A DNA stretch of 64,000 nucleotides from Sorex araneus (GCF_027595985.1 NC_073303.1:323635679-323699678); one strand, 5' to 3'; positions 11,000-22,750 are shown, numbered from the stretch's first letter. Notes: a model not told the origin generated them from the letters alone. A program made the numbers and translations.

Positions 11000-11843
11000 C
11001 ATGCCCAAATTTTCCATTAAATGGCAACAATACAACTAATTTTTAAATTTTCTATGCATACTAATCTTTTTGTGATATAATATGTGCATAATGCTTGGCA
11101 AATAGTAAGCTTCAGTTAGCAGCTTCTTCACAAAATTTGCTGTCTCCTTCAAAATAGAAGTAACTTGTCCATATAAGATGTTAGACATTTAATGCATAGC
11201 TAAATGTTATTGCTTTAATTAGATACTTCATAAGCAGAAGATAATCTAGGATTTTCTGAAAACCCAGATTTTTTTCTACCTATTTCCCCCAATTGTTAGT
11301 TAATGACCTGATTGGAGACAAGTCCTATGTCTGGAGACAAGACTGGGGCAGACTCAGAAGAGACCAATACCTAGAAGAACTTGGTGGTCTATGTGGACTT
11401 AACCAAGCATAATGTTTAATGTGTTTTAAGAAAAAGAACCTTTCTCACTTATCCTGGTAATTTGTAGCAGTAGCCTGGAGAACTTAAACTCTTTTATATC
11501 TGGGGTCAGTTCCTAGGTCCCTACTTTATGGAGTCTATAAAACTGCTTACCTCACAGAGTTTGTTATACAAATTAAATGATAATATAGTTGTAAAGACCT
11601 GAGTTCAAAACTTGGCCCTTATCAGGACACCATAAATGTTAGTTCTGTCACTATTTATGTACTTCATAATTGCTCATTCATAGGAAGGTTTGGATGTCCA
11701 TATTTGGCTTCCTTTTTACAGATTGTATATCTCCACATAACCAGGATCACTATCTTCTCTGAAGAAAATAGAATTCTATAATTAAATTATGTCCTTGGTG
11801 ACTCAATCACATATAAGTAGTTAAATCCTAAATAATTCCATTT
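11000..11843. other. Intergenic, AT-rich, no gene seen
   Basis: No exon-like sequence is visible. A weak MIR-like scrap lies around 11500-11600 (tgcttacctcacagagtttg followed by an aattaaatgat block). Confidence 0.5.
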
Positions 11844-12027
11844 AAAGCCAGAGAAATAGCACATAGTTAAGATAATTACCTTGCATGTGACTATTCCATG
11901 TGCAATCCCCAGCACTGAACATTATCACCCACATACTGCCAAAAGTGCTCTCTGAGCACAGAGCCAGGGTAAGGCCTGAGCACAGCTGATATGGCCCAAC
12001 TGCCCTTTCAAAACAAACAGAAACACA

Positions 12028-12063
<36 letters not shown>
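11844..12063 (+). mobile_element. SOR-like SINE with (CA)n tail
   Basis: A diverged type A copy runs from gccagagaaatagcacat to gatatggcccaac. It is followed by an A/C-rich tail and a pure CA run of about 45 bp (12018-12063). The dinucleotide run directly continues the SINE tail. Confidence 0.75.
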
Positions 12064-12067
<4 letters not shown>

Positions 12068-12794
12068 TCTCTAAAAACATCCTGTCAAACTTATGTTAGA
12101 CTTATGTCTGGGCTGTGATTTCATTAGTGTACTAATTTTTTATTATGACATTAAAAACCAGAAATATTTATTTATTTTGGAATCACTATTTTATTACAGA
12201 GAGAAATAATTACCAATGGAGTTATTGATAATATAAATAACTGGTTCAGACTGAGTGGCCAAAGGATGGCCCAGGATAGCTTACCAGATGAGGTATAACC
12301 TTTTAAGTGCCCATCAAGAAGCAGAAAATTTCAGTATAATCATGCTAAGCTCACTTACCAAGAAGGAAGTCTCTGTGACGTGGCAGCAAGGGTAAGGAGC
12401 AGCTGCATGCAGCTAGGTCCTTGGGGTTCACAATATGTGTCAGCTGAGGGCAGCTGTCACAGAGGAAGGATTCAACATGGCCAATGTTCTTAATATTTTC
12501 CTCAATACCAAGTCCTTCATGCAGATCTTCTGTTAACCCATCCTTAGTTGGAAATGTCCCATCAACAGCAGCAGGAACACAGTGGATTGCTGGGTACGGA
12601 CTGTTTACCTTCTTGATTTGGTGGCTGCCTGGGAGCAGCCGAGACCCAGCATCACGAGACAGTATGGTAAAAGATCAAAGCTCCAAATTCCAGAGTACAG
12701 CTCGGACTAAATATATATCATTTTTACACCATCATAAAACAAAAACACTTAAGCCTTTCAAAAGCAGGGGTCATTTGTAGTTTACTTAGTACAA
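12064..12794. other. Intergenic, no gene seen
   Basis: Unique-looking sequence with no convincing exon or repeat. A 98-codon open frame (12484-12780) has no recognisable motif. Confidence 0.45.
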
Positions 12795-12980
12795 ACGTTT
12801 TATCCATGAGACTCAAGAGATAATGAGTCAAGAGAGTAGGGAAGGTTGCATGTGGCTGACCCGGGTTTGATTCCTGGCACCACATATGATTCTCTGAACA
12901 CTGCCAGGAGAGATCCCTGAGCACAGAGCAAAGAAAAAGCTGTGAGCATTATCAGGTGTGGCCCCCAAAGCACAATAACA
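12795..12980 (+). mobile_element. Degenerate SOR-like SINE
   Basis: Shows gctgacccgggtttgattcc, ccaggagagatccctgagca and caggtgtggcccccaaag in order, which is the type A layout with older substitutions. It ends just before the hairpin at 12991. Confidence 0.75.
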
Positions 12981-12990
12981 AGGAAAAGAA

Positions 12991-13052
12991 GTAGTCATTT
13001 TGCGTCTGTGTTGTGTTTGAAAAATTTCACAACACAGACGCAAAATGACTAC
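12991..13052. repeat. Perfect 25-bp inverted repeat (hairpin)
   Basis: The arms are 12991-13015 and 13028-13052, exact reverse complements over 25 bases with a 12-base AT-rich loop between them. The left arm begins gtagtcattttgcgtctgtg. The bases immediately outside the arms do not pair. It does not match any repeat I recognise. Confidence 0.9.
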
Positions 13053-13149
13053 ATTTGAAGCCAAGTGTGTGGTTTTAATTTTGTATCAATGCAATTAGTT
13101 GACCAGAAACTTGAAGAAATACATCACTTGCTTCCTCAGATTCATGGCT

Positions 13150-13350
13150 TTTTCTTTTCTTTTCTTTTTATTTTCTCCTCCAACCATGCTTGGGGGCTGT
13201 TTTCGGCTCCTTACTTGGAGATCACTACCAGCAATGATTGGGGAGGGGTGGGGGGGTGGGCTGGGGGGATACATGTGATGTCTGGGATGGAGCCTGGGCT
13301 TCCAGAATGCAAAGCATGGGTTCAACCCACTGAGCTATCTTTCCAGCCCT
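13150..13350 (-). mobile_element. Degenerate SOR-like SINE
   Basis: Reversed type A order: a TTTTC-rich tail at the left, tacttggagatcacta in the body, and acccactgagctatctttcc at the head. A G-rich patch around 13240-13265 interrupts it. Confidence 0.7.
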
Positions 13351-13359
13351 CAGACTGAG

Positions 13360-14055
13360 ATTTTCTGTGGAATTAACTTTATCATAGACTTAATGGTTCA
13401 CAAGATTTCACTTTCTTGTGGATGTGATAGAATAAGTGGGTTCTTGAAGAAGCACACACTGCCTACTTATTTTTCATGTTCTATTTATCTCCTCTGGATG
13501 CCCTTACAGTGATGGGCCCCCCAGCACCAGAGTTTAAGGGCAGAGCATCAGTGTCGCACCCCCACAGGGCGCAGGCTTCACGTCCCAGCACGGGCCTGTC
13601 CTCTGGCAGCATTTCAACTTCCAGGGGTTCTGCAATAAGCCTGAGACCGAGCACACTGTGTTCAAGGACGATTGTTGGCATTGTCCCTGACCCTCCAGCT
13701 GGCTCATGCCCAGCTTCCTCACAGAGGGTCCGACATGGCTCAGACTAATGACTCAAGTGTACAGTAACCAGGATACAAGTTTCCCTGTTTTTAATATTGT
13801 TGCCCACTGATATAATCACTGACTCTAATGATAGAATCTTGACGAATTATAAACCTGACTAAAGGAAATGAAATCAAATTCAGACCAAACCATAGACTCA
13901 AATGGGTATGAACGGTTAAGTTTCTATATTATCATGCCTTAACCTTCCATTTCCAAAAATATGAAACACATCCACATAGCTGGATACGCATGTTGGCCCA
14001 ATCATGGCCGAGATCACGCACTTTGTTGAGGTACAGGGTGTCTTAACTGCAGAGT
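13360..14055. other. Intergenic, no gene seen
   Basis: A moderately GC-rich stretch at 13490-13745 carries open frames on both strands but shows no splice context, domain or repeat that I can identify. The remainder is AT-rich and unremarkable. Confidence 0.4.
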
Positions 14056-14370
14056 TGCCCAGATTCCAGTCAGTGCCGGAGCGTGTGAGCTGAAAAGAGG
14101 ATCAAACTTATGGCCTCATGCTTATAAGGCAGAGACAATTGCCATTGAGCCATCCCCCAGACCCCAGAGCTCCCACTTTTGGTTGAAATGGTCACACACT
14201 CAGTTGCAGCTCTTGCTGGGGTGGCACTTGTGACTAGGGATGTGGTCCTGGGGATTGCACTCTTGGTTGCGGTATGCCAGCAATCACACACTAATGACAC
14301 CAAGATCACTCCTTGAAGATGTGGGGTCTCATGCCCACAACACAGAATCTCAGCCACTGAACCACACCGG
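14056..14370 (-). mobile_element. Two degenerate SINE remnants
   Basis: Head-like sequences reading aggcagagacaattgccat then gagccatcccccagacccc, and later tctcagccactgaaccacac, indicate two old reversed tRNA-derived SINEs side by side. Both are strongly diverged. Confidence 0.5.
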
Positions 14371-14379
14371 TGGATCCTT

Positions 14380-15185
14380 TCCTTTCTCTTTAGTCTCAGT
14401 CTGTGGCAGCTCCTCAGCACTTTGTCCTTCAGGACCTTGCTATGTCTGAAAGACACTGGCAGTTATTGTGTGTAGTGTCCCCACATTTGGTATTTGTCCA
14501 AAATGCCTTCCTGAATTTGGATTGAAGTTATACACATTCATCAGGACAGTGCGTTAGTGATGTGGGGCCTTCTGTAACACATCTATGTAATACAGGAGAT
14601 ACCATCTTAGTCCTGGAACAGCTGCTGTGGTTAAGGTGGGATGTGCCAGGCTCCCCATTGTAAAGCCACTTTACTTTTCCTTCATAGTAAGGATTTTGGG
14701 CTGAGATACTTAGAGACAGGCCAAGAGACAGCTGAAAAGGCTGAGCCATGTTCTTGGCATGCGCAAGGAGGTCTGTGTGCATCCCAGCATCTTGGAGCTC
14801 CCCTCAGCCCTGCCAGGAGTTTTAGGTGAAAACTGAAGTAAAACCAAAAAATGTATGTGCAGATCTCTGTTTCTAATCAGAATTTTCTTCACTAATTTTA
14901 GCAGTTCTTGCCTTAACACTTAACAGTGAGGTGTCTGCTAGAGAACAATCATCCACATCCATCACATACACACTATTCATTGAAATCTACAGTAAAGAAC
15001 AGCTGCCTTTCCCCCACCTATTTATTTGTTCATCTCTGGTTTTAGAAATATGGACTCAAAGGATATGTTTTATTATAATCCACAATTTTCACTTTTGATT
15101 ACCCACATTTGGCCGTTGGTGTTCCTTCATTGGAGTTCTTTTACCATGATTTCATTATTTGATGTCAACGTGGGAAGGAAGTTGA
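14380..15185. other. Intergenic, no gene seen
   Basis: Contains a weak SINE-like scrap but no exon, strong repeat or regulatory motif that I can support. Confidence 0.4.
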
Positions 15186-15189
15186 CCCA

Positions 15190-15470
15190 CATCTGTCAGT
15201 GCTCAGGGGTTGCTCCTGGTAGTGACCAAAGACCATGCAGTGCTAGGGATTGGTCCTGGGCCTCCAGCAGATAAAACATGCTCACACGCCTGCTCAGCTA
15301 TAACTCCTGCTCAATCTTCATTATCATCTTTTTCGTTTGGTTTTGGTGTTTGGGCCACACTCCGTGGTGCTAAGGGCTCACTCCTAGCGTTACTTGGGAG
15401 ACCATATTTGGTGCTGGGATCAAATGTTGCATGCAAGGCAAGTGTCTGAACTCCTGTCCTAACCCTGTAC
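15190..15470 (-). mobile_element. Two degenerate SOR-like SINEs
   Basis: The order tgctcaggggttgctcctgg to ctgggcctccagcag, and then gggccacactccgtggtgct to gcatgcaaggcaagtg, marks two reversed, diverged copies next to each other. Confidence 0.65.
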
Positions 15471-15474
15471 AGTT

Positions 15475-16020
15475 ATCATCATTTTTGAACTCCTTACTTT
15501 ACCAAAGTTTTCAGAACCATTTTATACTTTCCCTGCCAAATTCCTGAGGGCCCTAGTCCCAGTTATTGAGTGATGAGATTTAGAAACCAAGGTTGGTCTC
15601 TAGATGTGTTAATTGCTACAGGAATATCATCACTTCATATGAAATATGTGCACGTTTCATGTACATATATTTCATATATGCATACAATGTATATATAACC
15701 CTTTATCTAGTCATCTGTGTATATTAAAATCTTGTGAGATCATATTAATATTGTCCAGTACAGTTCAGCATCATGGAGTTCATGCTAGTCTCCTTTTCAT
15801 TGTCTTTATTTGTAACTCCTTTCTCCACTGGAAAGAGATCTAATAGTCATTAATGCAAAATTAAAAGGTATTCATCTTCTCAGTCCTAGAAAGTAAAAAA
15901 ATGTCTTAACTGTTAGCCCATACCCTGTAGAGAGGATACTCACTGAGTATGCTATTCATATATAGTTAATATAATATTTACTTTGCAGCATGAAGTCAAA
16001 GCTTTAATATGGTTCTGGGA
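15475..16020. other. Intergenic, AT-rich, no gene seen
   Basis: AT-rich sequence with an alternating atatg/tatat patch around 15660-15690. No gene or defined repeat is visible. Confidence 0.4.
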
Positions 16021-16025
16021 GTGAA

Positions 16026-16375
16026 AAAAAAATAAACATTTTTTGTGGAGACCACGCTCGGGAAGGGAGATGCATGCTGAAAGTAGACTAGAGACTGAAT
16101 ACAATGGCCACTCAATACCCCTATTGCAAACCACAACACCCAATTGGAGAGAGAGATCAAAAGGGAATACCCTGCCACAGAGGCAGGGTGGGATGGGGGG
16201 AGATGGGATTGGGGGGTGGGAGGGATACTGGGTTTATTGGTGGTGGAGAATGGGCACTGGTGGAGGGATGGGTTCTCAAACATTGTATGAGGGAAACACG
16301 AGCATGAGAATGTGTAAATCTGTAACTGTACCCTCACAGTGATTCACTAATTAAAAAATTAATTAAATAAAAAAA
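16026..16375 (+). mobile_element. L1 3' UTR, A-tailed
   Basis: One of the best copies of the lineage 3' UTR: gatgcatgctgaaagtagac, aaccacaacacccaattgga, a G-rich gggatggggggag patch, ggtggtggagaatgggcact, then an A/T-rich tail. It is 5' truncated at about 350 bp. Confidence 0.85.
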
Positions 16376-16429
16376 TAAAATAAACATTTTTTAACCTTTT
16401 GGCACAAATAAGGAGACACATGTATTTCT

Positions 16430-17100
16430 TATTATGCAGTCTTTATTTTATTTGAATAGTAGATTACATTCTTTTTGCATTTTGCTTTCTTCACTTACAT
16501 ATTTTAGAAATAACTCCACATCTATTCAGAGTCCTTTCTCATCCTTTGTTACAGCCATGTAAGTACTCCATTGTGCCAGTGTTACTCAACTGCTTTCCTG
16601 TGTCTGAACGTCTAGCTGTTTCCAACAGCTTTCTTATTTTGCAATAAGAAAACAAGGTCATTGAATAACATTGTATGCAATTGTTTTCATATTATTGGGG
16701 AGGTGTTATGTTTTGTTGCTGTTGTTTTGGAGCCACGCCTGGTGGTCCTTGAGGCTTACTCCTGGCTCTGTGTTCAGAGATCACTTTTGGTGGGCTCGGG
16801 ACCATACAGGATGAAAGGGATTGAATCTGGTCAACTGTGCTCAAGGCAAGCACCATAGTGTTGCTTTGGCCCCTATTTGTGTATTTTTGAGAGGGTCACA
16901 CCCTAAATGCTATGGATACTCTTGACTTTGTGCTCAGGGGTCCATCCTGAGGTACTCTGGGAATCATGTAGTGTTGGGTACTACATGTAGTGTGGTACCT
17001 TTGTATTTTCCTTTCCTTTCCCTATATTATGAGATTCCTCACAGTGGGATTTTTAGATCAAAATATAAGTGTCAGTGTAATTTTAGGCATTAATGAATTA
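16430..17100 (-). mobile_element. Old L1 3' fragment interrupted by SINEs
   Basis: The reversed 3' end of an older L1 is readable as ttacagccatgtaagtactc, gctgtttccaacagctttct and tgcaataagaaaacaaggtc. It is interrupted by reversed SOR-like copies at about 16705-16880 and 16880-17005, and then resumes with cagtgggatttttagatcaa. Confidence 0.6.
16705..17005 (-). mobile_element. Two reversed SOR-like SINEs
   Basis: The first copy shows ggagccacgcctggtggtcc through aaggcaagcaccatagtgt. The second is a partial body with gggtcacaccctaaatgc and gtgctcaggggtccatcc. Confidence 0.7.
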
Positions 17101-17104
17101 CCTT

Positions 17105-18080
17105 CTTTTTTGTCTTTTTTTTTCTCACCCTGAAGCTATGGTTCAAAGATTCCATACAAGCATATTTTGAATTCTCTGGCTGGAGAATACTCTGAACTCC
17201 CAGACTCTATTGAACTATGTTCAGACTTAAGACAAGACCTAGCCATTTTTGGCAGTGAGTTTTGGTTAACCTTATACCCACTGCTAACTTTCTTTTCCTT
17301 TTCCTGGAGTTTTTTTTTTCTTTCTTTCTTTGCTCAGCCCAAAATCTCGTAGTGGGAAGTTGCATAACAGGATCATGAGAAATAAACTCTGGGTATCCAT
17401 CTCCACTTTTTAAATTTTTTTAATTCACTTTCAAGTATGGCTATAATGCAATCACCACTCATTTTCACCTTACACCCATACACTGGGTGGAGCAATCTGT
17501 AAATCAAGCTGGAGCTTTCTTCCTCTTTCATCTTTAGACAGACCCTCCATGTGGCCATGGATACGGGTGGGGTGGACACACACTGGGGCAATCTCTGAGC
17601 GAAATGCATGTGGCTCCCCACGCAAGCAGTCTCTGTGCCACCCTCCCACTTGGGCTAAATAACAAATGTACAGTGTTCATCTGAGAGTGGGCAGCCAACT
17701 TTATGACAGAAATCCTTAACACAGCTCATAGGTGTTACCATGAATGTGTGGACACTCAGGGTCCCAGTACTACCCCACAATCTGTGTTGCAAAGCTGTGA
17801 AATTCTATGCTGGACACCATCTTGGGCATGTCCAGAATACCAGGAATTGCAAACAATTGTTTTGTTATCATTTGTTTTGTTTAGTCACCTATGGTTCAGA
17901 GGGTGGCAAAGTCAGGGCTCAAACATGTGGGACACACTCTCTGCCTCTGAGCCATATACCCAGCCTGCCATGCTGCAATAAAAGTTGCAGTAAAAATTTC
18001 CACAACTAACACCTTGAGCACCATCAGTTTTGCTAGATCTCATGGGTCATACACAAGTCTTGGGAAACTAGTCAAAACTG
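17105..18080. other. Intergenic, no gene seen
   Basis: Mostly unclassified sequence. A reversed degenerate SINE is recognisable around 17870-17975 (gagggtggcaaagtcagggc to gagccatatacccagcct). Confidence 0.45.
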
Positions 18081-18084
18081 TAAG

Positions 18085-18260
18085 GTGGAAACCATCTGCC
18101 ACATAGGCGGGGGGAGGAGTGAGATCGGGGGTATACTGGGGTTCCTGGTGGTGGAGGGTGTGCACTGGTGAGGGGATGGGTGTTTGATCATTGTGTGACC
18201 GAGACTTAGACTGGAAAGCTTTGTAAATATTCTCACGATGATTCAATAAAAAACAAAAAC
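18085..18260 (+). mobile_element. L1 3' UTR fragment
   Basis: Short copy with ggtggtggagggtgtgcact, gatgggtgtttgatcattgt and an AAAAC-rich tail. It shares its order with the copy at 16026-16375. Confidence 0.75.
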
Positions 18261-18950
18261 AAAAACAAAACAAAACCCAAAAAACCCAATGCCTTCCTCG
18301 CTGGACTATCTCTCCACAGCCTGTTTTGAAAGGCTTTGAATGTGAAAGCATTCTCCTGGTGATTGTACCCCAACCACCTTAGACACCAGGAAGACCCAAC
18401 TGTCTCCTTGACAGTAAACTCTGTTCTCCAAGTTCCTAGTTCCACCCTGAACTCCACACTTTCCACCACTTCCGTGACATCGAGCCTGACCGCATCTTGT
18501 AACCTGTGCCTGTCTTTCATACCTACTGACTGCCCATCATGTAGGCGATTTCCGCAATGCCCTCCTCGGTCCTTGCATCTCCTCCCGTTGCTTCATTTCC
18601 AGTTTTGTTTGATTCTCTGATGCCAGAGAGGAGATTCACAGCTCCGCCTCTCACCTTCAGGAAGTGCCCACTCCCAGGCTGGGCAGGGCAACTCCTGTCC
18701 CTCCAGAGGCTGGACAAGGAAACAGGCATATCTCACCTCGATGGCCGGAAAGGAATCTAATCTCCACAACAGACAACTGTCAAGACTTCAACTTCAGCAG
18801 GCAATAAAGTAAAGAAAAATTCTAAAAATTAGAAACTAGTTTATTAGTTTTCATTAAAAACAGTTCTTAGTTCTATATGCACCCCTACACAGTTTTCCCT
18901 GGACGACAACCTATGGACTATGAATATTTGCTGTGTTCAAAACAGTTTAG
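18261..18950. other. Intergenic, no gene seen
   Basis: Contains CT-rich sequence at 18360-18620 with open frames of no recognisable content. No exon or repeat is supported. Confidence 0.4.
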
Positions 18951-18952
18951 CT

Positions 18953-19035
18953 AGTGGGGGTGTATGTAGCGCAGCTGTAAAGAGTCTATCCTGCCTGTGA
19001 GAGGCCCTGGGTTCAATCCCCAGCACTGCAACACA
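18953..19035 (+). mobile_element. tRNA-Ala/ID-like SINE
   Basis: The order gggggtgtatgtagcgcagc, gagaggccctgggttcaatc, cccagcactgcaacac resembles a tRNA-Ala-derived SINE, similar in plan to rodent ID elements, and not the SOR head. It could instead be a tRNA-Ala retropseudogene. Confidence 0.6.
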
Positions 19036-19151
19036 GTTTCTCTATAGGCTGTTATTAGAGATCATTGCAGTTCCTAACACGTGCACCTATCTTTCTGCCT
19101 TCAACCTAGATATCAGTAATATGTGTTATACCCGAAACACACACAGTAAAT

Positions 19152-19336
19152 CTTTTGTTTTGTTTTGTTTGTTTTGGGGTCACACCCAGCAATGCACAGG
19201 GGTTACTCTTTGGCTCATGCACTCAGGAATTACTCCTGGCTGTGCTGGGGGGACCACATGGGATGCTGGGAATTGAACCCGGGTCGGCCGTGTGCAAGGG
19301 AAATGCCCTACCCTCTGTGCTATTGCTCCAGCCCCA
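19152..19336 (-). mobile_element. SOR-like SINE, type A, near full length
   Basis: A clean reversed copy with a (TTTTG)n tail at the left and a tgctattgctccagcccc head at the right. It is flanked by an almost identical target-site duplication, acacagtaaatctt before and acatagtaaatctt after, which shows insertion by L1-type target-primed reverse transcription. Confidence 0.93.
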
Positions 19337-19376
19337 ACACACATAGTAAATCTTACTCTTCTTTCAAACCATGTTG

Positions 19377-19560
19377 GAGCTGAGGAGTGTCTGTCACTAC
19401 AGACATAGTATAGCACTCACCCAGGTTCCATCCCCACCACTCTGTATGGTCCCCTGAGCCCTGACAAGTGATCCCGAGTGCAGAGCCAGGAGTAAGCCTT
19501 GAGCACTACCTGATGTGACCTCAACCCACTCTCCCGCTCCAAAAAAAAAAACAAACCAAG
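19377..19560 (+). mobile_element. Degenerate SOR-like SINE
   Basis: Type A order on the plus strand: tggtcccctgagccctgaca, gagccaggagtaagccttga, then an A-rich tail at 19535-19555. Confidence 0.75.
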
Positions 19561-19659
19561 TTAGAATCAATAATTAGACAGGGACTAAAAAAATAAATAA
19601 ATAAGGGCAGTTGCTATTCAACTCATACAACTAGAGGTTTATTTTAACGTTTAAAATTT

Positions 19660-19790
19660 TTTGAAGGGTCACTACTAGTAATACTTGACTGGCAGTGTGG
19701 GCCTGATGACCTGGTGCTAGGGCCTAGCACTGTCCAGGGGAGGACACAGGTTCCCCACACACAAGGCACACTCACCATCTTCCTGATCCT
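19660..19790 (-). mobile_element. Degenerate SOR-like SINE
   Basis: Reversed, weak copy, recognised from gggtcactactagtaatact at the tail side and cacacaaggcacactcacca near the head. Confidence 0.5.
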
Positions 19791-19896
19791 TAATTCAGTA
19801 TTTTGTATTTATATGCGTATGTATATTAAAAAATAGTAATACAAAGTAAAATAGGATTATAATTTGGATTTATACATAATTAAAACAAATAAAACA

Positions 19897-19966
19897 GGGC
19901 AGGAGATGTAGTCCAGTGGGAGAGTACCTGCCTTGATTGTATGAAGCTCTGGGTTCAATCCTCAGC

Positions 19967-20007
<41 letters not shown>
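19897..20007 (+). mobile_element. tRNA-Ala/ID-like SINE with (CA)n tail
   Basis: The head reads ggagatgtagtccagtggga and gctctgggttcaatcctcag. The tail is a pure CA run from about 19970 to 20006. It is a second member of the ID-like group. Confidence 0.65.
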
Positions 20008-20009
<2 letters not shown>

Positions 20010-20010
<1 letters not shown>

Positions 20011-20650
20011 CACAGATGCCAAAACAGAGATTATGTGAAAGCAAGTAACAATTCTTTATCACATGAATGATCTTAAACACACAAGAAGTAATCAAACTAA
20101 CTAAAATCAATCAGGGAAATAAACATAGAGAAGAAATCATCAAAAAAATTCAGCAATGTGGACTTGTTTCTACAGAGGTTTAGCTGTTTCTGAAAACACA
20201 ATACTACGCCATGTTATTAGCTGCTGTGACTAGAGGGAGTCTTGAAAGCCTTCTCCAGGAGGATGCTCGCCTTCTCTACCATTCCCAAACTAAGATTTAT
20301 TTTCTGACGGTGGCTTCTTCCTGTATCTTCCTAACATCAGTGAAAAATATTGATCTCCTATCATTAGACCTGCACTTCACTTTGTCTGTCAAACGCTGAG
20401 GCTTTGTGGCCTTCCTGTGGCCTGAGAGAATGCAGTCCTTTTCCCCCCTTCCTCAAGCCCTACCAGTAAGATGGGTCTCTAGAGGGCAGAGATGCTTTAG
20501 GCCACGTGGGAAGCCAGCAACGAGGACTTTGGCTGCTTCTCTGCATCATAGTATCTCGGCCCTTATTCCTCCCTTTGCTGGAGCTCATCCTTGCTTGAAA
20601 CAGCCAGCTCACCCAACGGGAAGGCTCAATTTACATGCATAAAAGAAATG
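20010..20650. other. Intergenic, no gene seen
   Basis: Unique-looking, moderately GC-rich in its second half, with open frames that carry no recognisable domain. Confidence 0.4.
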
Positions 20651-20654
20651 TATG

Positions 20655-21175
20655 TCTGGGGCCAGAGAGGAAGCCTTGTAATGTGTGGGGTCTTGGATTT
20701 AGTCCCAGCACTTCCATAAAACACCAAGGTGGGGTGAGAGCACAGTGGTTAGGGAAAATGCTGACTGCCTGCTCAAAGCTTGGTTCCTAGTACTCAGTGG
20801 TCCCCCAAGCACCACCAGGCATGGCCCTGAGGCTCCCAGCAGCCCCACTGTGGCACTGCAGAGTCCAAGCAACATCCTATCCTTGATTTCTTGCATTGAA
20901 ATAGCTGCTCACCTATTTGACTGAGAATCTCTTGTGGGGCCCCGAGGCCCACTTGATCACTGCTTGGGAGGCCCCTCAAAATAAGAAAAGGAAAGAAAAA
21001 GCCAAAACAAAGCAATCCATTCCTGAAGCCATGGGAAGTTCAAGTATATGCCTAACAGGTGTGAGATCTCAAGTTTGATCCCCAGTACCTCATGGCCTTC
21101 ACCCTGAGCTCTGTCATGAGGCGCTCCAGAGGCCCCAGAGGGCTCCCTACGAAAGTAATTTACCCCTAATCAATA
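20655..21175 (+). mobile_element. Cluster of degenerate SOR-like SINEs
   Basis: Three overlapping or adjacent plus-strand remnants are readable: ggggccagagaggaagcctt, agcaccaccaggcatggccc, and gtgtgagatctcaagtttga. All are heavily diverged and partial. Confidence 0.55.
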
Positions 21176-21179
21176 TGTA

Positions 21180-21475
21180 ACAGGATTATTTCTTATTCTT
21201 CTTGTTTTCACACTTTACCTTTTTTGATTTTAATTGTTGCCTTTCTTAACCAAACACCTCTTCTGTTTTCCCTTTTCTATTTGCATATTTATTTATGCAA
21301 ATAATCTTTTTCCATTTTGGAATTTGAAAATCTTGAGTTCCTTAAGCCTTGGGCTTTATCTGGTTCTGTATTATCTTGAAACCAATATTTATATTGTTGT
21401 ACCTGGCAATGATATTCATTGCAGATCTCAACTATATTCACTAAAGAATCTCCCCATTAAAGTGCTGGTAGCAAT
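21180..21475. other. Intergenic, AT-rich, no gene seen
   Basis: T-rich sequence with an 81-codon open frame lacking any recognisable domain. Confidence 0.4.
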
Positions 21476-21478
21476 GTA

Positions 21479-21726
21479 GCACTGTCATAACACCGTCGTC
21501 CCGTTGTTCATCAATTTGCTCGAGCGGGCACCACTAATGTCACCACTATGAGATTTGTTACTTTGAATACGCCACGGGTAGCATGCCAGGCTCTGCCATG
21601 CGGGCAGGATACTCTTGGTAGCTTGCTGGGCTCTCTGAGAGGAAGGAGGAATCGAACCCGGTCGACCGCAAGTCGAACGGTCGGTGCAAGGTGAACACCC
21701 TACCTGCTGTGCTATCGCTTTAGCCC
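21479..21726 (-). mobile_element. SOR-like SINE, type B
   Basis: A nearly complete reversed type B copy. It carries a small local rearrangement near the B box: the usual gggtcggccgcgtgcaagg is expanded around 21660-21690 by a partly repeated gtcgaccgcaagtcgaacgg. Confidence 0.88.
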
Positions 21727-21774
21727 AAAGTGTTGGTATTATTGCAAAATTTTCATCCTAAATTCTCATTGTGC

Positions 21775-22410
21775 CTTTTTGAGTTTTTGGTTTGGGGAGA
21801 TTTTCAAGTAGTACCTAGTGGTTCTGAAGCTCACTCCTGGGGAATGTCGGCCAACCAGTCAGATGATTCACAGCAAGAATAGGAGGCAGTGCTTTGGGCC
21901 CATAGGGTCACACCCAACAGTGCTTGGGGACCTCCAGGGTTACTCCTGGAGAAGTTGGGAGTGATATGCTGGAAAGTGAACCAAATTCATGGCTCTTAAT
22001 CCTTGCACTGTTTCCTCAGCTCTGGATTTGCTTTGTTTTTAAATTAACGTCTACCTTGATAAACTGTATCAAGGGACTACCGTCCCTTTCTTTACAAGAC
22101 ATGGGAAACTTGAACATTCACTTAGGGTGGGAAAGATAGTATAAGGGCTCAGGTGTTTGCCTTACAAATTACTCACCTGGGGATCTCTGAGAACAGAACT
22201 ATAGAATGCCCTGAACACTGCCAGCTGTGGCCCTAAAACTCCCCCTACACCCTCAATCTGTTCAAAATCACAGTGGAGGAGTCGGAGAGAGAGTATAGCA
22301 GAGAAGGCGCTTGCTTTCATGCGCTCAGTCCAGGTTCAATCCCAGACACCTGCTATGATCTCCAGAGCCCTGAGCATCACCAGGTGTGACTCCTCCCCCC
22401 TAAACAAAAA
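21775..22410. mobile_element. Cluster of degenerate SOR-like SINEs (both strands)
   Basis: Reversed remnants occupy about 21775-22020 (tggttctgaagctcactcct; gggtcacacccaacagtgct). Forward remnants occupy 22125-22260 and 22280-22410 (tccaggttcaatcccagaca; catcaccaggtgtgactcct). Confidence 0.6.
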
Positions 22411-22750
22411 GTTCAAAATCACAATGGAATTCTCTAAGCAATAATAAACCATAACTGCAAAATATTAAAATATTTGAATATTATGTATTTAAAATAAACA
22501 TTTTTGCCTCAGGGTGTCCAGGAGATAGTCTATTTAGATCCCTGGAAAAATTAACTTCAAAAGCATTCTTAGAAGAACAAACTCCAGAACTATGTTACTA
22601 TTCTTAATCTTTGCACTTTTCTAAGCATCTACTTTATACATTTCATTGTTTTTTTAATTCAATTTTTAACAAACATTACAAGCCCTTAGAACATTTATTA
22701 AATGATAAATGTCTAATTATTCTAATAAATTAATTTGTATACCCATAAAA
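22411..22750. other. Intergenic, AT-rich, no gene seen
   Basis: No exon or defined repeat is visible. Confidence 0.4.
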
